DNA from: Clostridiales bacterium
Lineage (GTDB): Bacteria; Bacillota; Clostridia; Oscillospirales; Oscillospiraceae
Assembly: GCA_004557655.1 (NCBI GenBank)
Contig: SFGJ01000003.1
Span: forward strand, 62,001 to 126,000
DNA length: 64,000 nt
Reading direction: 5' to 3'
Shown here: one piece after another, positions 1 to 8,690 of the stretch
Numbering within the stretch: the stretch's first letter is position 1
Layout of the letters: every line of letters starts with the position of its first letter
Translations under genes and position numbers: made by a program
Notes under the pieces: generated by a model
Database searches by the model: none
What the model saw: only the letters and a program-made list of their open reading frames with translations
Told to the model about the DNA's origin: nothing

Positions 1-18
1 GATAGAAACGCATCCTGT

Positions 19-690
19 TCACTCCACCGCCAGCACCGTGAGCACACCCTTTTCCACGGTAAATCTAACATTTTTACCGGCGAAGGACAGGCCGTACACC
101 CTTTCCGGGTCATTCTGATACCTGGGCCGGGGGTCGCAGGCCAGAACGCCCAGCAGTGCCTCCCGCTGCCGGGGGGCAAGGCCCGCCAGCAGCACCGGGT
201 CGCAGGAAACCTCCAGCTTTTGCGCGGAAAGGGGATCGGTAAAGCCCCCGGTGGCCTCCGGGTGGCAATCGGCGTAGGGCAGGTAGGGCTTGATATCCAG
301 AATCGGCGTCCCGTCCACTAAATCAGCGCCGCTGACATAAAGGACAGGCCCCAGCTTCTCTTCCAGCCGTACCTCCTCCAGCTTCACGCAGGACAGGCCT
401 ATGGCATTGGGCCGGAAGGGTGACCGGGTGGCGAAGACCCCCATGCGCCGGTTGCCCCCCAGCCGGGGCGGCCGCACCGTGGGTGACCACTCCGCACGCG
501 CCGCCCGGTGGAACTGAAAGATCAGCCACAGGTGGGAAAAACCCTCCAGCCCACGCAGGGCGTCGGGATTTCTGTACGGCGGCTCAAGCACGATGGTGCC
601 CCCCAGCTCCGGCACAAGACCGCTCTGCCGGGGCACGCCGAATTTATCCGTCAGATCCGTGCGGATGTGGGCAATGACATCCACGGTCAT
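19..690 (-). CDS. trmO: TrmO/TsaA-family tRNA methyltransferase
   Basis: Predicted TsaA/TrmO-family protein of 223 residues. Family members methylate N6-threonylcarbamoyladenosine at position 37 of some tRNAs, using S-adenosylmethionine. The hallmark stretch GVFATRSPFRPNAIGLS is visible near residue 85, followed by the usual DGTPILDIKPYLPY segment. The reading frame stays open upstream, but the ATG at 690 is the sensible start because it overlaps the stop of the preceding gene (TGATG arrangement) and the protein aligns with the family from there. It is the last visible gene of a leftward gyrB-gyrA-membrane protein-trmO series, so translational coupling is likely. The family call is firm; the exact tRNA substrate is inferred from homologues. 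Confidence 0.88.
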   Translation of the reverse strand: MTVDVIAHIRTDLTDKFGVPRQSGLVPELGGTIVLEPPYRNPDALRGLEGFSHLWLIFQFHRAARAEWSPTVRPPRLGGNRRMGVFATRSPFRPNAIGLSCVKLEEVRLEEKLGPVLYVSGADLVDGTPILDIKPYLPYADCHPEATGGFTDPLSAQKLEVSCDPVLLAGLAPRQREALLGVLACDPRPRYQNDPERVYGLSFAGKNVRFTVEKGVLTVLAVE

Positions 691-1028
691 CAGCGTTTCC
701 TCCTGCCGCTGTCCACCAGGTGGGCACGGATGTCCCTGGGCAGGCGCAGAAAACGCACCGCCTGGCCGATCACAATGGCGACCATGCAGCCCACCACGAA
801 GAAAATATTCTGCCACCGGATGGCTGTGAGGAAGATGAGGCATAGCAGCACCAGCAGCGCTCCGTTGATGCGGCGGTTGCCTTCCTCAATACGCCGCAGC
901 TCCTCACTTTTCAAATAGATCACCTTGTCGTACTCAAACTCCGCCTTGGCCGCGGCGTCGTGGTACAGGGTCTTGGTAAAATACTGCCACCGGGTCAGCG
1001 GCACGGTTCTCTCCCGTTTGCTTCCCAT
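690..1028 (-). CDS. Small membrane protein of unknown function
   Basis: A 112-residue protein I do not recognise. The first half is polar and charged (residues 1-52). Two hydrophobic stretches follow, about residues 54-70 and 73-90, with a short turn between them, and the protein ends in a basic tail. It probably forms a membrane hairpin with the N-terminal half in the cytoplasm. It starts 3 bp after the gyrA stop and overlaps trmO by one base, so it is almost certainly co-transcribed and translated with gyrA. Nothing in the sequence indicates its job. Confidence 0.7.
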   Translation of the reverse strand: MGSKRERTVPLTRWQYFTKTLYHDAAAKAEFEYDKVIYLKSEELRRIEEGNRRINGALLVLLCLIFLTAIRWQNIFFVVGCMVAIVIGQAVRFLRLPRDIRAHLVDSGRRKR

Positions 1029-1031
1029 TTT

Positions 1032-3518
1032 TCACTCCTCCGTTGCGGTAGTGGGCGCCTCAGGGTCGGCCAAAGCCATGGAGATGACCCGGTCGCCCTC
1101 GGTCTTAAAGCGCATGACGATAACGCCCTGTGTGGCGCGCCCCGCCGTGCGGATATTCTGCACCGGAGTGCGGATGAGGATGCCGCTCTCCGTCACCAGC
1201 AGCAGGTCCTCGCTGCCATCCACCACCTTGATGCCCACGATGGGACCGGTCTTCCCGGTGACCATGTAGTTGCGGATACCGGAGCCGCCCCGGCTGGTGA
1301 TGCGGTAGTCCTCCACCGGGGTTCGCTTGCCGTAGCCCTTTTCGGTAATGGTGAGGACGGTCTTGCCCGCCTCGGCCCGGGCGGCGCCCACCACATAGTC
1401 CCCCTCACGCAGGCGTATGCCCCGCACGCCCACAGCCGTGCGGCCCATGGGTCGCACATCGCTCTCGTGGAAGCGCACCGCCTGACCGTCGTGGGTGGCG
1501 ATGAGGATATACTGGTTGCCGTCGGTTTCCTTGACGCTGATAAGCTGGTCGCCCTCGTCCAGAGTCAGGGCGCGGATGCCGCTCTGGCGGATGTTCTTCA
1601 GTTGTTCCACCGGCAGGCGCTTCACGGTGCCGTTGCGGGTGGTCATGAAGAGATAAAGCCGCTCGTCGCCCACCTCCCGGAAATGGAGCATGGCCTGCAC
1701 CTTTTCCCCGGTCTCCACCTGAATGACATTGACCATGTTGATACCCTTGGAGGTCTTGCCGCTCTCTGGAATCTGATAGCCCTTCTTGCGGTAGACCTTG
1801 CCAGTGTCGGTGAAGAAGAGAATGTAGTCATGGGTGGAGGCGGTGAACACGGACACCACCTCGTCCTCCTCCCGGGTGGACATACCCTTCTTGCCCATGC
1901 CGCCCTTGCTCTGAGCGGCGTATTCACTGACGGGAGTGCGCTTGATATACCCGGCCTTGGTGAGGGTAAAGACACACTGTTCCTCCTCGATGAGGTCCTC
2001 GATGTCTATCTCGTCCTCCACGTCCTGGATCTCCGTCTTGCGTTCGTCGCCGTACTTCTCCGCCAGAGCGGACAGCTCCTCCTTGAGAATCTGCCGCACC
2101 AGAGCGTCGTCGGACAGCACCCGGCGGAAGTAAGCGATCTTCTCCTCCAGCTCTTCGTACTCCTTCTGCAGCTTCTCCCGGTCAAGGCCCTGCAGAGCCT
2201 TCAGCCGCATATCCAGAATGGCCTGGGCCTGGACCTGATCCAGGCCGAAGCGAGCCATGAGGTTTTCCTTGGCGTCATCGTAGCTCTCCCGGATGATTTT
2301 GATGACCTCGTCGATGTTGTCCTGGGCAATGAGCAGGCCCTCCAGCAGATGGGCCCGCTCCAAGGCCTTATTCAGATCGAACTTCGTACGGCGGACGATG
2401 ATCTCCTCCTGGAAATTCAGGTACTCGTCGATGATGTGCCGCAGGGACAGAATCTTGGGTTGGCGCTGGTTATCCACCAGTGCCAGCATATTGATGGCGA
2501 AGGTGGTCTGGAGCTGAGACTGGGCAAACAGGCGGTTTAAGACCACCTGGGGATTGGCGTCACGCTTTAGCTCAATGACGATGCGCATACCGTTGCGGTC
2601 GGATTCGTCCCGGATGTCGGAAATGCCGTCCAGCCGCTTGTCCTCCACCTGCTCGGCGATACTCTTGATGAGCATCCGCTTGTTCACCTGATACGGCAGC
2701 TCCGTGATGACGATGCGGGTGCGGTCCTTGCCGAATTCCTCGAATTCATGCCGGGAGCGCACCACCAGACGGCCCCGTCCTGTGGCGTAGGCGGCCCGGA
2801 TGCCGCTGCGGCCCATGATGATACCCTTTGTGGGGAAATCCGGGCCCTTGATGTGCTGCATCAAATCACCCAAGGTGGCCTCAGGATCGTCCAGCACACA
2901 AATGCAGGCGCCGATGACCTCCCGCAGATTGTGGGGCGGGATGTTGGTGGCCATACCCACGGCAATGCCGGAGGAGCCGTTCACCAGCAGGTTGGGGAAC
3001 CGCGCGGGCAGCACTCTCGGCTCCCTGCGGCTCTCGTCAAAGTTGGGATCCCAATCCACGGTATCCTTCTCAATATCCCGGAGCATCTCGTTGGAGATCT
3101 TGGACAGTCTCGCCTCGGTATAGCGGTAGGCAGCGGCGGGATCGCCATCCACGGAGCCGAAGTTGCCGTGGCCGTCCACCAGCATATAGCGCATGGAGAA
3201 GTCCTGAGCCAGACGCACCAGGGCGTCGTACACGGAAGCGTCACCGTGGGGATGGTATCGGCCCAGCACATCGCCCACACAGGTAGCAGACTTCTTGAAG
3301 GGACGGTCAGAGGTAAGGTTGTCCTCATACATGGCGTAGAGAATGCGGCGGTGGACGGGCTTCAGGCCGTCCCGCACATCGGGCAGGGCGCGGCCCACGA
3401 TGACGGACATGGCGTACTCAATGTACGACTGCTCCATTTCAGGCACCAGGGGCGACTCCACGATGTGCTGCTGGGGATACCGGATCTCCTCCGGGTCATA
3501 TTGCGGTTTCTTACTCAT
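1032..3518 (-). CDS. gyrA: DNA gyrase subunit A
   Basis: An 828-residue GyrA, the breakage-reunion subunit that works with GyrB to introduce negative supercoils. The N-terminal winged-helix domain carries HPHGDASVYDALVRLAQ. The catalytic tyrosine is Y133 in AAAYRYTEARL. The C-terminal beta-pinwheel region has a GyrA-box-like AAQSKGGMGKKG near residue 540, which supports gyrase rather than topoisomerase IV. The quinolone-contact position equivalent to E. coli Ser83 is Ala94 here, followed by Ser95 and Asp98. The start ATG has a strong AAGGAGATATACT leader. The gene follows gyrB by about 150 bp and precedes two small genes with almost no spacing. Confidence 0.98.
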   Translation of the reverse strand: MSKKPQYDPEEIRYPQQHIVESPLVPEMEQSYIEYAMSVIVGRALPDVRDGLKPVHRRILYAMYEDNLTSDRPFKKSATCVGDVLGRYHPHGDASVYDALVRLAQDFSMRYMLVDGHGNFGSVDGDPAAAYRYTEARLSKISNEMLRDIEKDTVDWDPNFDESRREPRVLPARFPNLLVNGSSGIAVGMATNIPPHNLREVIGACICVLDDPEATLGDLMQHIKGPDFPTKGIIMGRSGIRAAYATGRGRLVVRSRHEFEEFGKDRTRIVITELPYQVNKRMLIKSIAEQVEDKRLDGISDIRDESDRNGMRIVIELKRDANPQVVLNRLFAQSQLQTTFAINMLALVDNQRQPKILSLRHIIDEYLNFQEEIIVRRTKFDLNKALERAHLLEGLLIAQDNIDEVIKIIRESYDDAKENLMARFGLDQVQAQAILDMRLKALQGLDREKLQKEYEELEEKIAYFRRVLSDDALVRQILKEELSALAEKYGDERKTEIQDVEDEIDIEDLIEEEQCVFTLTKAGYIKRTPVSEYAAQSKGGMGKKGMSTREEDEVVSVFTASTHDYILFFTDTGKVYRKKGYQIPESGKTSKGINMVNVIQVETGEKVQAMLHFREVGDERLYLFMTTRNGTVKRLPVEQLKNIRQSGIRALTLDEGDQLISVKETDGNQYILIATHDGQAVRFHESDVRPMGRTAVGVRGIRLREGDYVVGAARAEAGKTVLTITEKGYGKRTPVEDYRITSRGGSGIRNYMVTGKTGPIVGIKVVDGSEDLLLVTESGILIRTPVQNIRTAGRATQGVIVMRFKTEGDRVISMALADPEAPTTATEE

Positions 3519-3665
3519 AGTATATCTCCTTGTCAGAGGGTTGCGTCGGAAATTGGTTTTTCGGTAGATTGCTCTTTATTTGCATCGTCAGGCTCAGGTC
3601 AGCCCGCCGCCTTTTGTGAAGGTCGCTGATGCCAACACCGACTCGCATGGAGTTACGGTCATTTC

Positions 3666-5606
3666 TTAATAATCCAAATTCACCGCGTACTTGGCCTTGC
3701 GCTCGATGAACTCCTTCCGCGGCTCCACCTTTTCGCCCATGAGCACCGTGAAGGTAGCGTCCGCCGCCACGGCGTCGTCCAGCGTGATGCGCCGCAGGGT
3801 GCGCTTCTCCGGGTCCATGGTGGTCTCCCACAGCTCATGGGGGTTCATCTCGCCCAGGCCCTTAAACCTGCTGATGTCGATCTTCGCGTCCGGATTGTCC
3901 CCCCGCATCTCGGCGGATACCCGGTCCCGCTCTTCATCGGAATAGGCCACCCGGCTCTGCTTGCCCCGGGTCAGCTTATACAGGGGCGGCACGGCGGAAT
4001 ACACATAGCCGTTCTCTATGAGGGGGCGCATGAACCGGAAGAAGAAGGTCAGCAGCAGCGTCCGGATATGGGCACCGTCCACATCGGCATCGGCCATGAT
4101 AATAATCTTGTGATACCGTAACTTGTCGGCATCAAACTCCTCCCCGATGCCCGCGCCCAGGGCGGTGATAACGGGCTGGAGCTTGTCGTTTCCGTAGACC
4201 TTGTCCGCCCGGGCCTTCTCCACGTTCAGCATCTTTCCCCACAGAGGCAGGATGGCCTGGAACCGGGAGTCACGGCCCTGGGTGGCGGAGCCGCCTGCGG
4301 AATCGCCCTCCACGATGTAAAGCTCCGTCAGCTCGGGATTGTTCTCATTGCAGTCCCGGAGCTTGTCGGGCATGGCCGCGCCGCCCAATGCGGTCTTGCG
4401 GCGGATGGATTCTCTGGCCTTTCTCGCCGCCTCTCTTGCCCGGTTGGCGGTGAGGGCTTTATCCAGAATGGTCCGGGCCACCACGGGATGTTCCTCCAGA
4501 TACACCGAGAGCTGGTCGGACACGATGTTGTCCACCAGGGTGCGGATGTAGGCATTGCCCAGCTTATCCTTGGTCTGTCCCTCAAACTGGGCCTCCGTCA
4601 GCTTCACGGAGATGACGGCGGCAATGCCCTCCCGGCAGTCCTCGCCGGAAACCTTGTCATCCCCGTCCTTGATCATACCGTACTTGGTGCCGTATGCGTT
4701 GAGCACACGGGTGAGCGCCGCCTTGAAGCCTGTCTCATGCATACCGCCGCCGGGGGTGTGGATGTCATTGGCGAAGGAAACCAAGGTCTCGCTGTAACCG
4801 TCGTTATACTGCAGGGCGATCTCCGCTGTGGCCTCCCCCTTGGCGCCGGAGAGATAAATGACCTCCTGATGAAGGGGCGTCTTGTTGCGGTTGAGGTAGG
4901 ACACGTATTCCCGGATGCCGCCCTCATAGCACATGGTCTCTCCCTGCTCCATACCGGGCCGGGCGTCGGTGATGGTGATGCGCAACCCGGCGTTCAAAAA
5001 AGCCTGTTCCCGCATCCGGGTGTGGAGAATCTCGTAGTCATACACCAGTGTGTCGAACATCTCCGGGTCGGGCTTAAAGGTGACGGTGGTACCGGTATGG
5101 TCGGTGTCGCCGATGATCTTCATCTCCTGGGTAATGTCACCCCGGGAGAACTTCATCTCGTAGATATGTCCGTTCTTGTGCACCTGCACCTCCAGCCACT
5201 GGGAAAGGGCGTTTACCACGGACGCGCCCACGCCGTGAAGACCTCCGGATACCTTGTAGCCCCCGCCGCCGAACTTACCGCCGGCGTGCAGAACGGTATA
5301 TACCACCTCCAGAGCGGGCCGGCCCGTCTGGGGCTGGATGTCTACGGGGATGCCCCGGCCGTTGTCGGTGACGGTGATGGTATCGCCCTCGTTGATGGTC
5401 ACGGTGATGTCCGTGCAGTAGCCCGCCAGCGCCTCGTCGATGGCATTGTCCACGATCTCATACACCAGATGGTGCAGACCCGATGAGGAAGTGGAGCCGA
5501 TGTACATACCCGGGCGCTTGCGGACGGCCTCCAAACCCTCCAGCACCTGGATCTCCGAGGCGTCATATTCCGTTTCCACGGCGATGACTTTTTCCAGTTC
5601 TGACAT
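3666..5606 (-). CDS. gyrB: DNA gyrase subunit B
   Basis: A 646-residue GyrB, the ATPase subunit of gyrase. The GHKL ATP-binding domain is at the N-terminus (YEIVDNAIDEALAG, DNGRGIPVD, GGLHGVGASVVNALS). The TOPRIM domain has EGDSAGGSA and DADVDGAHIRTLLLTFFFRFM, giving the expected Glu and Asp-x-Asp metal ligands. The C-terminal RFKGLGEM motif is intact. Length is normal for a Gram-positive GyrB without the proteobacterial insert. The ATG at 5606 follows a GAAAGGAAACG ribosome binding site. It lies downstream of remB and upstream of gyrA in the origin-proximal leftward operon. Confidence 0.98.
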   Translation of the reverse strand: MSELEKVIAVETEYDASEIQVLEGLEAVRKRPGMYIGSTSSSGLHHLVYEIVDNAIDEALAGYCTDITVTINEGDTITVTDNGRGIPVDIQPQTGRPALEVVYTVLHAGGKFGGGGYKVSGGLHGVGASVVNALSQWLEVQVHKNGHIYEMKFSRGDITQEMKIIGDTDHTGTTVTFKPDPEMFDTLVYDYEILHTRMREQAFLNAGLRITITDARPGMEQGETMCYEGGIREYVSYLNRNKTPLHQEVIYLSGAKGEATAEIALQYNDGYSETLVSFANDIHTPGGGMHETGFKAALTRVLNAYGTKYGMIKDGDDKVSGEDCREGIAAVISVKLTEAQFEGQTKDKLGNAYIRTLVDNIVSDQLSVYLEEHPVVARTILDKALTANRAREAARKARESIRRKTALGGAAMPDKLRDCNENNPELTELYIVEGDSAGGSATQGRDSRFQAILPLWGKMLNVEKARADKVYGNDKLQPVITALGAGIGEEFDADKLRYHKIIIMADADVDGAHIRTLLLTFFFRFMRPLIENGYVYSAVPPLYKLTRGKQSRVAYSDEERDRVSAEMRGDNPDAKIDISRFKGLGEMNPHELWETTMDPEKRTLRRITLDDAVAADATFTVLMGEKVEPRKEFIERKAKYAVNLDY

Positions 5607-5671
5607 AGATTCGTTTCCTTTCTCAAGGGAAGTTCTTCTTCCGCTGTAATTTCTGTACTGTTCTTTTTTCT

Positions 5672-5762
5672 GTCATTGCGAGAGTCGCAGACCGTCAGGT
5701 ACACCGGCCCCTGCACAACTCTATCGGTAAGCAATGCGTAGGGGTCAGCCTCCCGGACGACC
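5672..5762. repeat. Dispersed repeat, GTCATTGCGAG type
   Basis: The gap between remB and gyrB begins with GTCATTGCGAG and continues with a GC-rich segment including GTAGGGGTCAG. Related starts occur at 24697 and 42458, all in intergenic DNA, which suggests a dispersed palindromic (REP-like) family. This copy is degenerate and its far end is uncertain. Confidence 0.4.
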
Positions 5763-5766
5763 CGAC

Positions 5767-6018
5767 CTATTTACTTCTTTTCTGCAATGTTTGCGTGTTC
5801 AGTTGCGAGATATACACGATCTGCCGATGGTAGGGATGATCGCACACCAGGAACGACTTGGGTATGTCCTCCGTCACGCTGACCACCACGCCCTCCCGCT
5901 CGGCCTTCTCCAGAAACTCCCTGGTCCGCTTGGACTGGGAGGTGATGTCCAGGTCGAAAATGCCGATGATACGCTTTTCCGGCAGCATAGCGTTCTGCCC
6001 GATATGCAGGTAACTCAT
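5767..6018 (-). CDS. remB: DUF370 / RemB-like extracellular matrix regulator
   Basis: An 83-residue DUF370 protein beginning MSYLHIGQNAMLPEKRIIGIFDLD, which matches the YaaB/RemB family encoded between recF and gyrB in Bacillus and many Clostridia. The related RemA is a DNA-binding activator of matrix and osmoprotection genes in B. subtilis; RemB has a milder and less defined role there. Its ATG overlaps the recF stop by four bases (ATGA), so it is translationally coupled to recF. The family call is strong from sequence and position; the regulatory role in this organism is inferred. Confidence 0.9.
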   Translation of the reverse strand: MSYLHIGQNAMLPEKRIIGIFDLDITSQSKRTREFLEKAEREGVVVSVTEDIPKSFLVCDHPYHRQIVYISQLNTQTLQKRSK

Positions 6019-7121
6019 TCCATTACCTCCCCGTTCTGAATGTGAAACAGTTTTCCGCTCTGCAGGCGGTCCAGCCGGTCATTTTCGCAGCATGTGATGA
6101 ACACCTGCCCCCCGCTGATGCGGTTTAAAACATATTCCTGTCTCCTGGGGTCCAGCTCCGACAAAACATCGTCTAAAAGCATCACCGGATACTCCCCCAC
6201 GGCGCCGCGGTGGATCTCCCGGTCTGCCAGCTTCAGGCTCAGTGCGGCCGTGCGCACCTGTCCCTGGGAACAGAACTGCCGGGCGTTTAACCCGTTGATT
6301 TCCACCAGAAAGTCGTCCTTATGAGGTCCGGACAGACACAGCCGGGAGGAAATCTCCGCAGGATAGTGGCTCTCCTGGTGGTCTCGCAGCTCCTGGGTGA
6401 TATGTTCCATTGACCCAAAGGGGTCTGTGACGGTCTTTACCGTTTCATATCGCAGGGACAGCTCCTCACGTCCGCCGGAGCAGTCGGCGTGGGCGGTCCC
6501 GGCGAAGGACTGCAGAGACCTGCAATACCTTGCCCGGCAGTGGATGAGAACTGCCCCCACCTGGCACATCCGCTCGTTAAAATCCGGCAGCATCCGTAAA
6601 AGTCCGGGATTTTCCTCGCTGTCCCTTAAAATGCGGGTCTTGTGCTCATATAACCGGTGGTACTCCGCCAGCGCCTCGGCGTACCGGGGCCTGAGCTGGC
6701 ACAGGGATACATCCATGAATCTGCGCCGTGCGGCGGCACCTTCCCGGATGAGGAACAAGTCCTCCGGACAGAAGAACACCGTATGCATCACGTCGGAAAG
6801 CTCAGCGCTATTTTTTGCCGTCACACCGTTGACGGTCATCTTTCGCCGCCGTCCCGCCTGCAGGGTGATCTCCGTGACAAATTCCCGCCCACGGGAGAAG
6901 ATTTCCCCCCGGAGCGTTGCCTGCTGTCTGTCAAAGGAGATAAGCTCCCTGTCCGAACGGGTGCGGGGGGACTTGCCGCAGGAGAGATACACCATGGCCT
7001 CCAGCAGATTGGTCTTGCCCTGCGCGTTTTCCCCGTGGATCACATTGCAAACGCTGTCAAACTCCAGGGTCTGCTCCCGGTAGTTGCGAAAGCCGGAAAC
7101 TGTCAGCTTATTGATCTGCAT
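6015..7121 (-). CDS. recF: DNA replication and repair protein RecF
   Basis: A 368-residue RecF, an SMC-like ATPase that helps load RecA at single-strand gaps. It has the N-terminal start MQINKLTVSGFRNY, Walker A GENAQGKTNLLEA (about residues 30-42), the signature-like CSQGQVRTAALSLKLA and Walker B VMLLDDVLSELD near the C-terminus. Length is typical. The start overlaps the upstream S4-domain gene by 14 bp, and the stop overlaps remB by four bases, so the whole dnaN-yaaA-recF-remB string reads as one translationally coupled operon. Confidence 0.97.
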   Translation of the reverse strand: MQINKLTVSGFRNYREQTLEFDSVCNVIHGENAQGKTNLLEAMVYLSCGKSPRTRSDRELISFDRQQATLRGEIFSRGREFVTEITLQAGRRRKMTVNGVTAKNSAELSDVMHTVFFCPEDLFLIREGAAARRRFMDVSLCQLRPRYAEALAEYHRLYEHKTRILRDSEENPGLLRMLPDFNERMCQVGAVLIHCRARYCRSLQSFAGTAHADCSGGREELSLRYETVKTVTDPFGSMEHITQELRDHQESHYPAEISSRLCLSGPHKDDFLVEINGLNARQFCSQGQVRTAALSLKLADREIHRGAVGEYPVMLLDDVLSELDPRRQEYVLNRISGGQVFITCCENDRLDRLQSGKLFHIQNGEVME

Positions 7122-7326
7122 ATTCGACTCCCATGGTCATACCGTGGTAGTCAACCTTGTCGCCGGGGCGGATCTTTCTTCCCCGCTGGGTGCAGGTCTC
7201 GCCGTTGACCAAAACTTCTCCCTCCTGCACCCGGATCTTTGCCTCGCCGCCGGTGGACACAGCATCCGCCAGCTTCAAAAGATCCTGCAGCTTAATGTAT
7301 TCCGTTGTGATGGTTACGATTTTCAT
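7108..7326 (-). CDS. yaaA: S4-domain RNA-binding protein YaaA
   Basis: A 72-residue S4-domain protein. The segment IKLQDLLKLADAVSTGGEAK followed by VLVNGETCTQRGRKIRPGD is the usual S4 RNA-binding fold. It occupies the conserved slot between dnaN and recF seen in Bacillus (YaaA/RlbA), where it is thought to bind ribosomal RNA. It starts 10 bp after dnaN and overlaps recF. Confidence 0.92.
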   Translation of the reverse strand: MKIVTITTEYIKLQDLLKLADAVSTGGEAKIRVQEGEVLVNGETCTQRGRKIRPGDKVDYHGMTMGVEYADQ

Positions 7327-7336
7327 GTTCTTTCCC

Positions 7337-8446
7337 TCACGCCTTCAGCCGCACGGGCAGCACCATATACAAAAAACTGTCGCTGCCGTCCACCGGGGTC
7401 ATGACGCAGGGGCTGATGCCCGTGTTCAGCTCCATGACCACCTGCTCCGCCGGTGCGTAGCGCAAAGCGTCCATGAGATAGCGGTTGTTAAATCCGATCT
7501 CCAGCTCCTGCCCGTCTCCTTCCACAGGGCATACATCCACCGCTTCGCCGTTGCCGGTCTTGGCGGACAATACGACGCTGCCGTTTCCCATCTGGCAGCG
7601 GACGGGACTTTTCAGCTTTTCACTGATGACCACGCTGACCCGGTCCAGTCTGCTCAGCATGACCTTGGTATCCACCGTCAGGCGGATGGGATTGTTCCGG
7701 GGAATTGCATTCTTATAATCCAGGAACTCCCCCTCCAGCTTCCGGCAGATGAGCTGAGTGGTGCCGGTCTCGAACATGATATGGCGCTTGCCCAGAATGA
7801 CGGTGACAGGCTCCTCACTGTCCTCGCAGATTTTCTCCACCTCGTTTAATGCGCTGCCGGGACACACAAAGCGGAAAGCGCCCCCCTCCAGCTTTTCGAT
7901 TTTCTCCCGGCGCAGAGCCAGACGAAAACCGTCCACGGACACCACCGTCACGCCGTCAATGCCCACCTCAAAGAGGGAACCGGTGTGAATGGGCCGGTTT
8001 TCATTGGTGGACACGGCGAAAGATGTCTGATTGATCATAGCCTTGAGAATGCCCTGCTGCATGGTGAAGGTATACTCATCGTCCACCTCCGGCATTTCGG
8101 GATAATCGTCTGCGGACAGGCCCAGAATCTCAAACCGCGTGTCACCGCAGGTGAGGGTGACCATGTACTTTTCGTCAGCGGAGAACACGATCACATCGTC
8201 GGGCATTTTGCGGATGATATCTCCGAACAGGCGGGAGTTGAGCACGATGCGCCCCCCCTCCCGGATGTCGGCCTCCAGACGGGTGCGGATGCCGGTCTGC
8301 ATATTGTAGCCCGACAGGGTCAGCACCTCTGTTCCCTCCAGCAATAGTCCCTCCAGGGCAGGGATGGAGCTCTTGGTGGCGACGGTACGGGAGGCGGTAT
8401 TCACGGCGAGCTGCAGCAGCGCCTTTTCACAGGAAAACTTCAGCAT
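7337..8446 (-). CDS. dnaN: DNA polymerase III beta subunit (sliding clamp)
   Basis: A 369-residue DnaN beginning MLKFSCEKALLQLAVNTASRTVATKSSIPALEGLLLE. It forms the ring-shaped processivity clamp for the replicative polymerase. The C-terminus has the family pattern RYLMDALRYAPAEQVVMELN and ends in MTPVDGSDSFLYMVLPVRL. The start ATG is preceded by AAAGGATG. It is downstream of dnaA across the 244-bp origin-type gap and is the first gene of the coupled dnaN-yaaA-recF-remB run. Confidence 0.97.
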   Translation of the reverse strand: MLKFSCEKALLQLAVNTASRTVATKSSIPALEGLLLEGTEVLTLSGYNMQTGIRTRLEADIREGGRIVLNSRLFGDIIRKMPDDVIVFSADEKYMVTLTCGDTRFEILGLSADDYPEMPEVDDEYTFTMQQGILKAMINQTSFAVSTNENRPIHTGSLFEVGIDGVTVVSVDGFRLALRREKIEKLEGGAFRFVCPGSALNEVEKICEDSEEPVTVILGKRHIMFETGTTQLICRKLEGEFLDYKNAIPRNNPIRLTVDTKVMLSRLDRVSVVISEKLKSPVRCQMGNGSVVLSAKTGNGEAVDVCPVEGDGQELEIGFNNRYLMDALRYAPAEQVVMELNTGISPCVMTPVDGSDSFLYMVLPVRLKA

Positions 8447-8517
8447 GGCACTTCATCCTTTCGATTCAGAAAATTATGCGCATATTTTGTGCGCACAGAA
8501 CATAAGCTAAGTAATTT

Positions 8518-8535
8518 TAGTAATAGTAGTCGTAG
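8518..8535 (+). promoter_or_regulatory. DnaA-trio-like triplet run
   Basis: Six consecutive triplets TAG TAA TAG TAG TCG TAG. Five match the TAR pattern of DnaA-trios, which in B. subtilis guide DnaA filaments onto one strand to open the origin. The 3' end points at the DnaA box at 8546-8554, the expected polarity, with a 10-bp gap. Confidence 0.6.
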
Positions 8536-8545
8536 GGAAAACTTT

Positions 8546-8554
8546 TGTGGAAAA
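8546..8554 (-). promoter_or_regulatory. DnaA box
   Basis: Reads TTTTCCACA on the minus strand, an exact match to TTWTNCACA. It is the box nearest the triplet run. Confidence 0.7.
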
Positions 8555-8585
8555 ACCCGGAGATGCCTCGGAAACTCTCACTTAT

Positions 8586-8594
8586 TTTTCCACA
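8586..8594 (+). promoter_or_regulatory. DnaA box
   Basis: Reads TTTTCCACA on the plus strand, an exact match to TTWTNCACA. It faces the box at 8546-8554 in the opposite orientation. Confidence 0.7.
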
Positions 8595-8690
8595 CAGGTC
8601 CAGGAGGATTTCCACGCCTTTCCACGGAAAATGGTAGGGAATATTTTAAAAAGACCCTTTCCACAGAGAGTTCACAAGTATTGTGGAAAT

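Larger units (their letters stand above)
8447..8690. other. Candidate oriC: DnaA boxes, DnaA-trio and unwinding region
   Basis: The non-coding gap between dnaA and dnaN contains two exact matches to the Gram-positive DnaA box TTWTNCACA (8546-8554 on the minus strand, 8586-8594 on the plus strand). Two one-mismatch sites lie at 8657-8665 (+) and 8682-8690 (-). Next to the box at 8546 is a run of TAG/TAA triplets (8518-8535), and beyond it, toward dnaN, AT-rich DNA. This order (boxes next to dnaA, then triplets, then AT-rich DNA next to dnaN) matches the basal unwinding element described for Bacillus subtilis. Assignment as the functional origin is inference. Confidence 0.75.

Noticed and set aside
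960..2540. 526-residue open frame opposite gyrA
   Set aside because: It lies wholly antisense to gyrA, has no homology features and is a typical GC-rich shadow frame.
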